From NCBI RefSeq assembly GCF_002128405.1, contig NZ_NETJ01000002.1, positions 434,001-498,000 on the forward strand: a DNA stretch of 64,000 nucleotides, written 5' to 3'. The position numbers were made by a program, and so were the translations under genes. The stretch is from Gottfriedia solisilvae. Its GTDB lineage: Bacteria > Bacillota > Bacilli > Bacillales > Bacillaceae_G. Below are positions 9,064-18,886 of the stretch, piece after piece; position 1 is the stretch's first letter; the number at the start of each line of letters is the position of its first letter. The notes under the pieces are model-generated. The model saw only the letters and a program-made list of their open reading frames with translations. It searched no databases and had not been told where the DNA came from.

Positions 9064-9609
9064 ATGGAAAATCAAATAAATATACAATATCGTTTTCTAT
9101 CATTACAAGAATTGGATTTACAATTTTTAAAGACTTTTAATCGTTATCAAGTTACGAATAAAGTTTGGTATAGAGATGGCCAACAATACAATATAAAAGA
9201 AGATTATTTTGTGGAGGAATGGAATGAAGAAAAAAAGATACAAGTGATCCAAACTCTACAAAATTGTTTAAAAGTAGGAGGGGCAGTTATCGGTGCTTAT
9301 CATCAAGATGATGTAGTAGGTTTCGCTAATATTGAAAATCAATTTTTCGGAAGTAATAGCCAATACCTAGAATTACCGTATATCCATGTTTCCAATGAAT
9401 TTAGACAATACGGGATCGGTAAGAAACTGTTTCATTTATGCAAAGAAAAAGCGAAACAGATGGGTGCAAAAAAGCTATATATAGCAGCACACCCATCTAT
9501 CGAAACTCAATATTTTTATCAATCAGTTGGTTGTACTTACGCTGATGAGATACATCAAAAAATTTATGAGAAAGAACCTTTAGATATTCAGCTAGAAATT
9601 TCTTTATAA
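9064..9609 (+). CDS. GNAT-family N-acetyltransferase
   Basis: A 181-residue GNAT protein with HVSNEFRQYGIGKKLF as acetyl-CoA motif and QYFYQSVGC near the end. An ATG at 9052 lies upstream in frame, but GAGGAG between it and 9064 is the obvious ribosome-binding site for the ATG at 9064. It is paired with the preceding GNAT gene. Confidence 0.85.
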   Translation: MENQINIQYRFLSLQELDLQFLKTFNRYQVTNKVWYRDGQQYNIKEDYFVEEWNEEKKIQVIQTLQNCLKVGGAVIGAYHQDDVVGFANIENQFFGSNSQYLELPYIHVSNEFRQYGIGKKLFHLCKEKAKQMGAKKLYIAAHPSIETQYFYQSVGCTYADEIHQKIYEKEPLDIQLEISL

Positions 9610-9614
9610 AAAAA

Positions 9615-10523
9615 TCAATTTATTTCTAGTAGACGCTTATGGATCCAAACAGCTGCTTGAGTACCTTCACCCATGGCAATGGTGACTTGTTGGGAATGTG
9701 CTACAAGATCACCAGCTGACCATACATTTGAGACATTCGTTTCCTTTGTTCGAGGATTTACAATGACATGTTTATTGTTTAACAATTCTACACCGAGTTG
9801 TTTTGCAAGTTCGTTATGTATTTTATTCCCACCGAAGCCAATAAAAGCGCGGTCTGCTAATAGAATATCACCATTTTTTAGAGTAATTCCTTTAAAATTT
9901 GAATCTTGGTCTTTCACGATTTCTATAATTTTTTCTTTTTGATAAATAATCCCTTTATGTCGAAGTTGATTTAAAACATCTGTTTCTAATTCTTCGCCAT
10001 CATGGTTAATATAAGTAATTTTATTCGTCCAATAGTGTATTTCTAACGCCATGTTAGCACCAGCAATACCTGCTCCTAATACTAATACAGACTTATCTGA
10101 GATTTCATATCCGTCACAATCTGGACATACATAAATTGATGTGCCAAGACAATCAAAAATATGTTTAATATCAGGAATTCGATCTAGTAGACCCGTTGCT
10201 AATAAAATAGTCTTCGCATCAAAGGTGAGTCCTTTTTCTGTCACAATTTCAAAGGTTGTATCATTTTTTTGCACTGTAATCACTTTATCTTCTAAAAATG
10301 AAATACCATATTCAGTCGCTTGCTTTTTTCCTAGTTCTCTTAATTGTAATCCACTAATCCCACTTGGCCATCCTAAAATATTACGGTACCTTTTACAGTA
10401 TGTGGAGCGTCCGTAGTTCGAGTCAATCACAAGTGTTTTGCGTTTATATCGTCCTAGTTGTATAGAAGCTTGTAGTCCTGCAAAACCGCCTCCAATGATG
10501 ATGCATTCATAAATTTCCTTCAT
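9615..10523 (-). CDS. Thioredoxin reductase-like FAD/NAD(P) oxidoreductase
   Basis: A 302-residue flavoprotein of the pyridine nucleotide-disulfide reductase class. GGGFAGLQASIQLGR is the FAD Rossmann motif, VLGAGIAGANMALEI the NAD(P) motif, CPDC (in VCPDCDGYE) the redox CxxC of thioredoxin-reductase-like enzymes, and VWSAGDL the second FAD motif. It could reduce a small disulfide protein; its partner is not adjacent. Confidence 0.88.
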   Translation of the reverse strand: MKEIYECIIIGGGFAGLQASIQLGRYKRKTLVIDSNYGRSTYCKRYRNILGWPSGISGLQLRELGKKQATEYGISFLEDKVITVQKNDTTFEIVTEKGLTFDAKTILLATGLLDRIPDIKHIFDCLGTSIYVCPDCDGYEISDKSVLVLGAGIAGANMALEIHYWTNKITYINHDGEELETDVLNQLRHKGIIYQKEKIIEIVKDQDSNFKGITLKNGDILLADRAFIGFGGNKIHNELAKQLGVELLNNKHVIVNPRTKETNVSNVWSAGDLVAHSQQVTIAMGEGTQAAVWIHKRLLEIN

Positions 10524-10699
10524 TTTTATATTTCTCCTAAATACGTCTTATACTGTTCAATTTTTCCATTACGAACAATTCTAATCAGAAAAAGGATAAA
10601 TTCTTGCTCTTTTGTTCGATTTATATTTTCTGAATATTTAAAGTGTGTTACGATTCTTCTATTACATTCAAGTTAGTTAATCGTTAGAGGGGAGTTTAT

Positions 10700-11629
10700 A
10701 TGAGTTCTGACAAAATTGCATTATCATATTCAAGATCAAGAGGGATATTTCTTGTCTTAACTGCAGCGATTTTATGGGGAGTATCTGGAACGGTTGCCCA
10801 ATTCTTATTTCAAAGAAGCGGATTTAGTCCTGAATGGTTAGTCGTTATTCGTTTACTGATTTCAGGAATAATTTTATTAATGCTTGCTAGATTGAAAGAA
10901 AAAAAGAACATAGTAGATATTTGGAAAAATAAAAAAGATATGTTGAGTTTACTATTGTTTAGTATATTAGGAATGCTAGCTGTACAATATACATACTTTG
11001 CGGCAATTAATAGCTCAAATGCAGCTACTGCTACGATATTGCAATATTTAGCTCCGGTTATGATTACATGCTATATCGCCATTCGCTTTAAAAAAATCCC
11101 TACATATAAAGAGTTACTTGCTGTCGCTTTAGCACTTGTAGGTACATTTCTTTTAGTAACTCATGGGAATATAAATGAACTATCCATTACTGGTTGGGCA
11201 TTATTTTGGGGACTAGGCTCTGCATTTGCATTAGCTTTTTATACTTTACAACCTCAAAACCTACTTAAAAAATGGGGATCGACGTTGGTTGTAGGTTGGG
11301 GAATGTTAATAGGAGGCATTAGTTTTAGCTTTATAAATCCTCCTTGGGAATTTCAGGGACATTGGTCAATTAGTTCATATTTTGCAGTCATTTTCATTGT
11401 AATATTTGGTACATTAATTGCATTTTATTGTTATTTAGAAAGCTTAAAATATATTACCGCTTCTGAAACTAGTTTACTAGCAAGTGTTGAACCTTTATCA
11501 GCAGCTGTACTATCTGTTATTTGGCTGAAGGTAGAATTTGGCGTAGTTGATTGGATCGGATCCTTGTGCATTATATTTACGATTGTGATTTTATCAATTG
11601 CAAAAAATAAAGACGAATCTTTGTCATAG
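10700..11629 (+). CDS. EamA/DMT-family permease
   Basis: A 309-residue transporter with about ten membrane segments arranged as two EamA repeats. GTVAQFLF, YTYFAAINSSNAATATILQYLAPV and the second-half SETSLLASVEPLSAAV are typical of the drug/metabolite transporter superfamily. Probably a metabolite exporter; substrate unknown. A terminator follows. Confidence 0.9.
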   Translation: MSSDKIALSYSRSRGIFLVLTAAILWGVSGTVAQFLFQRSGFSPEWLVVIRLLISGIILLMLARLKEKKNIVDIWKNKKDMLSLLLFSILGMLAVQYTYFAAINSSNAATATILQYLAPVMITCYIAIRFKKIPTYKELLAVALALVGTFLLVTHGNINELSITGWALFWGLGSAFALAFYTLQPQNLLKKWGSTLVVGWGMLIGGISFSFINPPWEFQGHWSISSYFAVIFIVIFGTLIAFYCYLESLKYITASETSLLASVEPLSAAVLSVIWLKVEFGVVDWIGSLCIIFTIVILSIAKNKDESLS

Positions 11630-11640
11630 TTTGTGAAAAT

Positions 11641-11664
11641 TAGCCAACAAAATCTTGTTGGCTA
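11641..11664 (+). terminator. Terminator of the EamA permease gene
   Basis: AGCCAACAA pairs perfectly with TTGTTGGCT; T-run weak. Confidence 0.7.
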
Positions 11665-11812
11665 TTCACTTGTACGGTTTCGTTCAAGAAAAAGGAAGAA
11701 GCGATTTTTAATAGAATAGAAAGAATAAACGAGAGACCTGTCAAATGAAAGCACAAAAAGACAGGATGACATTTAAATAAATTGATAGGATGTAGTTAAG
11801 GGAGTGAGTCAC

Positions 11813-12676
11813 ATGGCTTGGGTTGAATCATTACAAAAGGCAATTGATTTTATAGAGGAACATTTACTTGAGGATTTATCGATCGAAGACATATCAAGAC
11901 AAGCGAATTCGTCTGTTTTTCATTTCCAACGGACATTTTCAATTTTGACCGATACGAATGTTGCAGAGTATATAAGACGAAGAAGAATGACATTAGCGGC
12001 AAAAGAACTAACAACTACTGATCATAAAATCATAGATATTGCCTTAAGGTATGGTTATGACTCTCCTGAAGCTTTTACAAAAGCATTTCGCAAACAGCAT
12101 GGTGTGACACCAAGTGAAGCAAGAAAGTTTATCGGCAATTTAAAATCATATAACCGCCTAGTTATACAGGTGAGTTTGAAGGGAGCAGAACCAGTGCAAT
12201 TTAATATTGTGGAAAAAGGGCGTTTTCAAATTATTGGTGTAAAAAAAGAATTTTCATGTTTAAATGACCAGCAACAACAAGAAATTCCAAAATTGTGGGA
12301 TGAAGTGAACGCTAACGGTACAAGTGATCAATTATATGAGTTAAACAATGGTCAGATTAAAGGTGTATTAGGTGTTTGTACAATGAATCAAGATCAAAAA
12401 GAAAAAAATCTACTTGATTATTGGGTAGCTACTGAATATGAGGGGATCGTACCTGAGGGTTTCCAACATCATGAGATATCTGCTTCAAAATGGGCTGTCT
12501 TTGCGGTAAACGGAGCTATGCCTCATGCGATGCAGAAGGCTTGGAAACAAATTTTTTCAGAGTGGTTTCCAGGAAGTGGCTATGAACACGCAGGAATTCC
12601 AGAATTTGAAATGTATCCAGGAGGTAATCCGTTTAGTGATGATTACTATTCAGAAATCTGGATTCCAGTTAAGTAA
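11813..12676 (+). CDS. AraC-family regulator with GyrI-like effector domain
   Basis: A 287-residue regulator. Residues about 10-110 hold the two helix-turn-helix units (DLSIEDISRQANSSVFHFQR and IIDIALRYGYDSPEAFTKAF); about 120-287 form the AraC effector-binding/GyrI-like domain (FQIIGVKKEF, EFEMYPGG, SEIWIPVK) that in relatives binds hydrophobic drugs. GTG at 11804 is in frame but overlaps the GGGAG site; the ATG at 11813 is preferred. Confidence 0.88.
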   Translation: MAWVESLQKAIDFIEEHLLEDLSIEDISRQANSSVFHFQRTFSILTDTNVAEYIRRRRMTLAAKELTTTDHKIIDIALRYGYDSPEAFTKAFRKQHGVTPSEARKFIGNLKSYNRLVIQVSLKGAEPVQFNIVEKGRFQIIGVKKEFSCLNDQQQQEIPKLWDEVNANGTSDQLYELNNGQIKGVLGVCTMNQDQKEKNLLDYWVATEYEGIVPEGFQHHEISASKWAVFAVNGAMPHAMQKAWKQIFSEWFPGSGYEHAGIPEFEMYPGGNPFSDDYYSEIWIPVK

Positions 12677-12685
12677 ATAAATTGA

Positions 12686-12716
12686 AAATAGTGCAACCAA
12701 TTTGGCTGCACTATTT
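12686..12716. terminator. Bidirectional terminator between convergent genes
   Basis: AAATAGTGCA pairs with TGCACTATTT and CCAA with TTGG. It serves the AraC gene and the convergent NUDIX gene. Confidence 0.8.
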
Positions 12717-12717
12717 G

Positions 12718-13146
12718 TTATTTATAATTGTTTAGAAAGTATTCTACTTTCTTTGCTAAAAAAGGTTGAATGAGCGGATATGTTAGATTTTCTGGAATTT
12801 CATCAAAGTAATTAATTTCACCTATTTCTAAATTAGGTAAGTTTCCAATATGATTTACTTCAGCAAAGAATAACTGTCCAAATGTTTGAGTTTGTTGAAC
12901 ACTCACAGAGTAAATACAAATGGATTCGATTCGAAAGTTTATTGCGCCAGTTTCTTCACTTAATTCTCTTTTGGCTGCTTCAATTATTGTTTCATGTTTT
13001 TCGCGTTTTCCGCCAGGGATTTCCCAAGTAGATCTATTTTTATGTTTTACAAAAATCCATTTCTCATTATATCTTGCCATTATAACTGCGAATGACAGAT
13101 CATTATCATCTATTTCATCTAATTCGTGAAAATTTACTTGTGTCAT
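12718..13146 (-). CDS. NUDIX hydrolase
   Basis: A 142-residue NUDIX protein that hydrolyses a nucleoside diphosphate linked to another group. The box is complete: Gly46, Glu52, Arg60-Glu61, Glu64-Glu65, Gly67 (GX5EX7REXXEEXG). Its start overlaps the stop of the upstream oxidoreductase gene by 4 bp, so the two form an operon. Confidence 0.9.
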   Translation of the reverse strand: MTQVNFHELDEIDDNDLSFAVIMARYNEKWIFVKHKNRSTWEIPGGKREKHETIIEAAKRELSEETGAINFRIESICIYSVSVQQTQTFGQLFFAEVNHIGNLPNLEIGEINYFDEIPENLTYPLIQPFLAKKVEYFLNNYK

Positions 13147-14090
13147 TGTTCCCCTCTTAAAGCTTCTAAGACAACTTGTGCTTCATAGCCTTTAGCAAAG
13201 TCAATAATGATTGCTTCTTCGCCTTTAAGGGCTTTTACAACATTATTAATTAATGAATCTTTTAAGGAATCATCTGTCTCAATCTTTTGAATAGGATCTC
13301 CGATTTTAGCACCTTCAACATCTGCCCAGTTCACTAAAGATAATGTACCTTCAGTTCCATACGCAGTGAACTTGATTTCTTCAATTCCTGCAATTTGACT
13401 TAGACCATTTATTAAAATTGGCGTTTTGTCACTTAATTCTAAATTTGCGATAATACCAATTTCTGAGGCTTTTGGATCCTCTGGGTACTGTATATTTTTA
13501 TGTATTACTTTCATATCTCCAAAAATCTTTTGAATTTGTTGAATAAAATGTACGCCTACTTCAAGTACATAACCGCCTTGTTCTTTTGTTGCTACCCATT
13601 CATTTTGTTGCCAAGGTCTTGGCCAGTTTGGAAAATGCATTTTTAATTCAATTCTCCTTAACTTTCCTACATATCCATCTTTAATAAGAGCAGCGAATGT
13701 TTTACTACCACCGTTGTAGTTTAAAGGGAAATTCATCGCATGAAGTATTCCTTTTTCTTTCGCTTGATGATAAAGACTTAGTGCTTCTTCAGTAGAGTTT
13801 GCTAAAGGCTTCTCACATAAAACATTAATTCCCTTGTCAATAACATCAGAAACGACAGTATGGTGAAATTTTGGAGGAACAGTAACGTAAACCAAATCTA
13901 ATTCAGAATCTGAAAGCATCTCTTTGTGATTAGTAAAAGTATGAACATTCTCTAGCTGATTAGCAATTTCATTTAGTCTTTCATTGAGCGAATCACAGAT
14001 CGCAACGATTTTTATTTCTGGATGATTTAAAAATAGAGGGATTAATCGTTGACCGATTGCTCCAAGACCAATAATACCAACTTTAATCAT
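13143..14090 (-). CDS. Gfo/Idh/MocA-family oxidoreductase
   Basis: A 315-residue NAD(P)-dependent dehydrogenase. GIIGLGAIGQRLI is the Rossmann dinucleotide motif, and CEKPLA the family EKP signature with the catalytic Lys region. The substrate is probably a sugar or polyol derivative. The ATG at 14090 fits AAAGGTG; an in-frame GTG at 14102 lies inside that site. Co-transcribed with the NUDIX gene. Confidence 0.88.
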   Translation of the reverse strand: MIKVGIIGLGAIGQRLIPLFLNHPEIKIVAICDSLNERLNEIANQLENVHTFTNHKEMLSDSELDLVYVTVPPKFHHTVVSDVIDKGINVLCEKPLANSTEEALSLYHQAKEKGILHAMNFPLNYNGGSKTFAALIKDGYVGKLRRIELKMHFPNWPRPWQQNEWVATKEQGGYVLEVGVHFIQQIQKIFGDMKVIHKNIQYPEDPKASEIGIIANLELSDKTPILINGLSQIAGIEEIKFTAYGTEGTLSLVNWADVEGAKIGDPIQKIETDDSLKDSLINNVVKALKGEEAIIIDFAKGYEAQVVLEALRGEQ

Positions 14091-14305
14091 ATGTAAAAAC
14101 ACCTTTCAAAAATGGATTTATTTTCATTATAGTAAGAAAAATACATTTATTAAAGACGGGAGTTCTATTCGAAAAAATAAATGCTGATTTTCTTGAAGTT
14201 TATTTTGTTTATGCGACAAAAAGTATCGGAAAATTCAGAAATATAAAAGGGATAGTGCTTAAGGAGGGCGAATAAAAATAGTGAAAAAGTACTAGGGGTG
14301 AAGTA

Positions 14306-14500
14306 ATGGGAATAAAAGCTTTCTATTATGATGGTAGTGGACATGGCTATTTCTTTTTTCAATCGGAATTATTAAAAAATCAATCATTGATGAGTGGTGA
14401 GACGAGAAAAGTTATAAGCGGAAATCCATACTTAATTGATTGGCATCAAGTGAGACAAAGTGTAGTAAGTGTAGACAATTATAAAAAATCAGATATTTAG
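14306..14500 (+). CDS. Small open reading frame of doubtful status
   Basis: 64 residues starting at an ATG after AGGGGTGAAG. No recognised motif. It directly precedes the structured element at 14509-14610. It may be a real small protein or a remnant. Confidence 0.4.
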   Translation: MGIKAFYYDGSGHGYFFFQSELLKNQSLMSGETRKVISGNPYLIDWHQVRQSVVSVDNYKKSDI

Positions 14501-14508
14501 ACTGATTG

Positions 14509-14610
14509 AAAACGCTTGTCTTTCAAGTCACGCAGACTGATGAGGAGAGGAGTTACCTAAACGGTAATGAGCACCTTAGGACAGGCTAGTAACGAAGAAA
14601 GCGAGCGTTT
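14509..14610 (+). ncRNA. Candidate structured RNA element
   Basis: Nested complementarity in about 100 bp: AAACGCTTGTCTTTC (from 14510) with GAAAGCGAGCGTTT (14597-14610), GTTAC (14552-14556) with GTAAC (14589-14593), and CCTAA/TTAGG plus GGT/ACC closing a hairpin at 14556-14580. A CTGATGAG stretch lies in the unpaired part. The segment is richer in GC than its flanks. I recognise no known riboswitch or ribozyme family. Confidence 0.45.
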
Positions 14611-14622
14611 GGCGGGCAGTAA

Positions 14623-14648
14623 AAAGAGGTGTAAATATACACCTCTTT
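14623..14648. terminator. Bidirectional terminator
   Basis: AAAGAGGTGTA pairs perfectly with TACACCTCTTT; serves the minus-strand DsbA gene and anything read from the left. Confidence 0.8.
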
Positions 14649-15258
14649 AGCAGTTCCCATCAATATCACAGCTTAATGAAGACTGTTCAACTTGTTTTTG
14701 GTTATTTAAAGCTTGGATAAATGCTTCCTTACTTTGCACGCCTTGTAATACCGTGTCTCCGATAATAAAAGAAGGTACTGCATTGATAAATGATGGATTT
14801 TGAATTGAATGATCATAAGATGTACTTGAAACAGCGTCAATAAATAAATCGCGATCAAGTCCTAAATTTTCAGCTATATCAGCTAATACGTTTACATCCC
14901 CGATTTCCTTTCCTTTTGTCCAAAATCCAGCTAAAACAGCTTGTGCATATTCAGAACCTTTGTCATGTTCATTTGCAAATAAGAAACCACGATGAGCTTT
15001 TTTAGTAGAAGGATGTGGATCCATTGTAGGTAAGATCATTTCAACACCTAATTTTTCAGCAAGTGGTTGAACACCAAACTTCCATCCTTGTTGGATATAT
15101 GAACTATTAGGACTCAGCGGCTCTGAGCCTTCAGGGCGTAATTGGAACGGCTTCCATTCTACCTCAACATTTTCAACTTCTTTTAGTGCTTCTTCTAATG
15201 GGTGTTTCCCTAAATAACAAAACGGACATACATAATCAGAATAAACGGTAACTTTCAC
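14647..15258 (-). CDS. DsbA-family (FrnE-like) thiol oxidoreductase
   Basis: A 203-residue thioredoxin-fold protein with an inserted helical domain. The active-site CPFC sits at residues 11-14 (YSDYVCPFCYLG), and the cis-Pro loop AVPSFIIGD is near 165. No signal peptide, so it acts in the cytoplasm like FrnE/HCCA-isomerase relatives. Two extra Cys occur in the C-terminal SCDIDGNC. Confidence 0.9.
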   Translation of the reverse strand: MKVTVYSDYVCPFCYLGKHPLEEALKEVENVEVEWKPFQLRPEGSEPLSPNSSYIQQGWKFGVQPLAEKLGVEMILPTMDPHPSTKKAHRGFLFANEHDKGSEYAQAVLAGFWTKGKEIGDVNVLADIAENLGLDRDLFIDAVSSTSYDHSIQNPSFINAVPSFIIGDTVLQGVQSKEAFIQALNNQKQVEQSSLSCDIDGNC

Positions 15259-15381
15259 TATACTAAACCTCCTAAATCTATTAATGAAAGTATAAACATA
15301 TTTATTTAAAAATCACAATTTATATGTATTTTGAATGCAAACTTTCAAAAACCACAAAAAAGAAATAGAGTGCAAATGACT

Positions 15382-15759
15382 CTATTTCTTAATAATTGAA
15401 TGGTCAATGGGATTACCGTTTATTGATTCTATTTTGATTGAAGACTCTTCATAATCATTTAGAAAAGTATTACGTCTTAAAAGTAGTACAAAAAAGAGTA
15501 AAAATCCGCATAATGATGTAAAAATCATGCCTGTTAGTAGGCCACCTAAATACATAAAGGTGTTCATTTTTGAGGTGAGCGCAATCCAAATTAAGATTGA
15601 TATGATGCCATCAGCTAAAACGAATGCTAGTGAACTGACTAAATATGGTAAGAATTCACCGGTTTTTCTTGTTTTTATAGACACGTAACGATAGCCAATT
15701 GGTACGGAAATAAAAATCATGAAACAGTAAAATAGTAAGAAAAAATCATGTAATGTCAT
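15382..15759 (-). CDS. Small membrane protein of unknown function
   Basis: A 125-residue protein with four hydrophobic segments (about 3-21, 36-55, 63-80, 84-101) and a polar C-terminal tail. The ATG at 15759 follows AGGTG; a longer frame upstream has no ribosome-binding site. Family not recognised. Confidence 0.65.
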   Translation of the reverse strand: MTLHDFFLLFYCFMIFISVPIGYRYVSIKTRKTGEFLPYLVSSLAFVLADGIISILIWIALTSKMNTFMYLGGLLTGMIFTSLCGFLLFFVLLLRRNTFLNDYEESSIKIESINGNPIDHSIIKK

Positions 15760-15851
15760 CGTATAACACCTAACCTTTATTTGCTGGTAATATACTATAT
15801 GCACAATGACAAGATTTTTGGACAAAGAGTTTTGATAATCTTTGTATTTTG

Positions 15852-16955
15852 TTATTTCATGATTTTAATCTTTTTCTTAGTTGCTTCTTTTTCTGGTTTA
15901 ACCGGAGAGAAATTATCGAATTCTTCTTTTGTAGTAGGCACAACAATTTTTCCGGATTTTATATTATCAGCATACAATGATACTTGTTCCTTAATATCTT
16001 TATTTAAGTTTTTCTTCTCATCTGATAGACGGACACTATGATCTTTTATGCTAAATCTTAAAATTCTTCCACCTTGGAAGTTACCTTTTATGGTTTTCGT
16101 GATTACTTCGTCAATTGCTTTATCTACATCTTTTATTGCTGATGTAAGTGTAACATTCTCTGGTAAACCTTCTTTATATTGGTCGCGATCCACACCAATA
16201 ACCCAAACTTTTTTTCCATTTTTCTTCAACTTTTTCGCTTCTGAAAATACGCCTAAACCAGTAACGCCAGCTGCTTGATATATAACATCTGCACCTTCAG
16301 AGTAAATAGTTGAAGCTAATTTCGTTCCTTGTTCAGGTTGATCAAATGCATTTGCATATTTTGATATAACCTTTATTTTTGGGTCGATCGATTTTACGCC
16401 TGCTTTAAAACCGTACTCAAATTTTTCAATTAGTTTCCCTTTAGAGCCGCCAATAAAACCAACTTTCATAGACTTTGTGGACATCGCTGCTACGATTCCT
16501 GCCAAAAAGGATGATTGCTCTTCATGAAACGTAATACTGACTACATTTGGCTTATCAACAATTGCGTCTATTAATGCATAATTATTTTTTTCATCTTTAC
16601 TGATTACTTTTTTAAGTGGTTCTTTAAATGGGTAACCGACAGCAAATATTAGATCATAGTCTTCTTTTGCAAATTTCTTTAAATACTTTTGATAATCGTC
16701 CTCTGACTTTGCATTTAAATACTTGTAATGCTCATTTTCCTTCCACCCATTTTTTTTACCCGTTTTCTCGATTGCTTCCCAAACCGCCTGATTCAATGAA
16801 TGGTCTTTTATACCAGTTTTATTTGTGACGATCCCAATCTTTAAATCCTTATTTTTATTCAACTCATTTACATTATTGTTCTGATTACTACAGCCGACGA
16901 AGATTAGGCTTGCGATCATAGAACATGAAACTAGTTGGAAAAACTTTTTTCCCAT
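15852..16955 (-). CDS. BMP/PnrA-family substrate-binding lipoprotein (Med-like)
   Basis: A 367-residue lipoprotein: signal peptide with lipobox LIFVGC, then a periplasmic-binding-protein fold of the basic membrane protein/TmpC class (KIGIVTNKTGIKDHSLNQ, KVGFIGGSKGKLIEKFEYGFKAGV, DVIYQAAGVTGLGVFSEAK, WVIGVDRDQY). Relatives bind nucleosides; B. subtilis Med belongs here. No transporter permease gene is adjacent. The ATG at 16955 follows GGAGG. Confidence 0.85.
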   Translation of the reverse strand: MGKKFFQLVSCSMIASLIFVGCSNQNNNVNELNKNKDLKIGIVTNKTGIKDHSLNQAVWEAIEKTGKKNGWKENEHYKYLNAKSEDDYQKYLKKFAKEDYDLIFAVGYPFKEPLKKVISKDEKNNYALIDAIVDKPNVVSITFHEEQSSFLAGIVAAMSTKSMKVGFIGGSKGKLIEKFEYGFKAGVKSIDPKIKVISKYANAFDQPEQGTKLASTIYSEGADVIYQAAGVTGLGVFSEAKKLKKNGKKVWVIGVDRDQYKEGLPENVTLTSAIKDVDKAIDEVITKTIKGNFQGGRILRFSIKDHSVRLSDEKKNLNKDIKEQVSLYADNIKSGKIVVPTTKEEFDNFSPVKPEKEATKKKIKIMK

Positions 16956-17097
16956 CGGAATCCTCCATGAAATTATATTTAAAACTCTATTGTGTAAATT
17001 TCCCAATTTATGTATGAATCATTCTATAAAGTGTTGGCATTTTTAGGTAACAAATGGTACTGTAACTAGTAGAAATGATTTAGATGGAGGCATGATC

Positions 17098-18021
17098 GTG
17101 AAGCTTGTATTTTTAGGAACTGGAGCAGGAATGCCATCAAAAGGACGAAATGTAACGAGTATCGCATTACAACTTCTTGAAGAAAGAGGAACTACTTGGT
17201 TGTTTGATTGTGGGGAAGCCACTCAGCATCAAATATTACATACAAATATTCGCCCAAGAAGAATTGAGAAAATATTTATTACTCATCTTCATGGTGATCA
17301 TATTTTTGGGTTACCAGGATTATTAAGTAGCAGAACATTTTTAGGTGGAGAAGATTTATTAACGATTTATGGACCAAAAGGAATTAAAGAATATGTAGAA
17401 ACTAGCTTTAGAATAAGTGGAACATATTTAAAGTATCCAATTCAGTATCAGGAAATCATAGAGGGAATCATTTTTGAGGATGATACATTTTTAGTAAATG
17501 CAATCGAGCTAGAGCATGGTGTTCAGTCATTCGGTTATCAAATAATCGAAAAGGATTTACCAGGAGAATTAAATGTTTCTGAATTGAAAAAACAGGGAGT
17601 ACAGCCGGGGCCGATTTATAAACTTCTAAAAGAAGGCAGAACGGTTTCCTTAGAGGATGGAAGAGTCCTTAATGGAAATGATTTCATTGGAGCATCAAAA
17701 AAAGGAAGAAAAATTGCTATTGCAGGTGATACAAGAATGACTGAAAAAAGTCAGTTACTTGCAAGAGGAATGGATGTAGTTGTACATGAATCTACATTTG
17801 CTGATGAAGAAACGAAGCACGCATTCGACTATTTTCATAGTACAAGCACACAAGTGGCAACTGTTGCTAAAGTGGAAAATATTCATACTTTGTTCTTAAC
17901 ACATATTAGTGCTAGATACCAAGGGGAATTATCAAATACATTATTAAACGAAGCACGTTCGATTTTTGAGAACACTTTTATAGCAAATGATTTTGATGAA
18001 TTTGATATTTCCCGAGTTTAA
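17098..18021 (+). CDS. rnz: Ribonuclease Z (tRNA 3'-end processing)
   Basis: A 307-residue metallo-beta-lactamase-fold endonuclease that cuts pre-tRNA 3' trailers. [17 protein letters not shown] is the family N-terminus; THLHGDH is the zinc motif; AGDTRM and THISARY carry later ligands. GTG at 17098 is the likely start because GGAGG lies 7 bp upstream and the resulting N-terminus is canonical; an ATG at 17092 is too close to the site. Length equals B. subtilis RNase Z. Confidence 0.95.
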   Translation: MKLVFLGTGAGMPSKGRNVTSIALQLLEERGTTWLFDCGEATQHQILHTNIRPRRIEKIFITHLHGDHIFGLPGLLSSRTFLGGEDLLTIYGPKGIKEYVETSFRISGTYLKYPIQYQEIIEGIIFEDDTFLVNAIELEHGVQSFGYQIIEKDLPGELNVSELKKQGVQPGPIYKLLKEGRTVSLEDGRVLNGNDFIGASKKGRKIAIAGDTRMTEKSQLLARGMDVVVHESTFADEETKHAFDYFHSTSTQVATVAKVENIHTLFLTHISARYQGELSNTLLNEARSIFENTFIANDFDEFDISRV

Positions 18022-18099
18022 ATAAGATTGTATAAGACGCATAAAAGACCACTTTAGTGACATGATATAGTTATTATGTGTAAAGGGAAGGTCGGCGCT

Positions 18100-18837
18100 T
18101 TGAAACTGTTAAAAGTTATCCTTTTATTTTGTGTAATTATACTAAGTATTTCAAGTAATGTAAGTGCTGCAAGTAAAAATCGATATTATTATGAGAAGCA
18201 AGGTACAGCGATTTGGGAAGTGCCTGTTAAAGAAAAAGTGGTTGCAATTACTTTCGATGATGGCCCAAATGATTTATACACACCTCAAGTGCTAGATTTA
18301 TTGAAAAAGTATAATGCAAAGGCAACATTTTTTTTAATTGGTGAGAGAGTTACTAGATATCCAGAGGTAGCACTTAGAGAGATTGAAGAAGGTCATGAAG
18401 TGGCAAATCATACATTTAGTCACGCTAGACTTCAATACTTATCTGACGAACAAATTAGAAATCAGCTTCAAAAAACACATGAAGCAATCATTAATGCTAC
18501 ACATGTGGAACCTGTATTATTTAGACCACCATTTGGATATTACAGTGAACGTTCAATAAACGCAGTACATGAGCTTGGCTATTTAACAGTCATGTGGTCA
18601 TGGCATCAAGATACATTTGATTGGTCAAATCCAGGCGTATATAAAATCGTCTCGAATGTGTTAAAAGATACGAGAAAAGGGGATATCGTCTTATTTCATG
18701 ATCATGGTGGTGATCGAACTCAAACGATTGACGCCCTAAAACAAATCTTACCTGCTTTACAAAAACAAGGATATCAATTTGTTACGGTATCACAATTGTT
18801 GGAATTAAAGGCAGGAGTCAAACTTCCAAAATTCTAA
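18100..18837 (+). CDS. Polysaccharide deacetylase (NodB domain), exported
   Basis: A 245-residue protein: signal peptide (to about residue 26), then a NodB domain with ITFDDGPN (catalytic Asp and metal Asp), ANHTFSHARL (His-x3-His metal site) and RPPFGYY. It should remove acetyl groups from peptidoglycan or another N-acetylated glycan outside the cell. TTG at 18100 follows AAGGGAAGG; an ATG at 18076 precedes that site. Confidence 0.88.
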   Translation: MKLLKVILLFCVIILSISSNVSAASKNRYYYEKQGTAIWEVPVKEKVVAITFDDGPNDLYTPQVLDLLKKYNAKATFFLIGERVTRYPEVALREIEEGHEVANHTFSHARLQYLSDEQIRNQLQKTHEAIINATHVEPVLFRPPFGYYSERSINAVHELGYLTVMWSWHQDTFDWSNPGVYKIVSNVLKDTRKGDIVLFHDHGGDRTQTIDALKQILPALQKQGYQFVTVSQLLELKAGVKLPKF

Positions 18838-18840
18838 TGT

Positions 18841-18886
18841 AAAACCAGTACTCTTTTAGATGATTCTAAATAGGTGCTGGTTTTTT
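18841..18886 (+). terminator. Terminator of the deacetylase gene
   Basis: AAAACCAGTAC pairs with GTGCTGGTTTT across a long loop, followed by T. Confidence 0.65.

Noticed and set aside
14541-14600. Hammerhead ribozyme
   Set aside because: CTGATGAG is followed later by CGAAG instead of CGAAA, and no stem II begins directly after CTGATGA.
16048-16828. Plus-strand frames within the BMP lipoprotein gene
   Set aside because: They are antisense shadows of a well-supported minus-strand gene and lack ribosome-binding sites.
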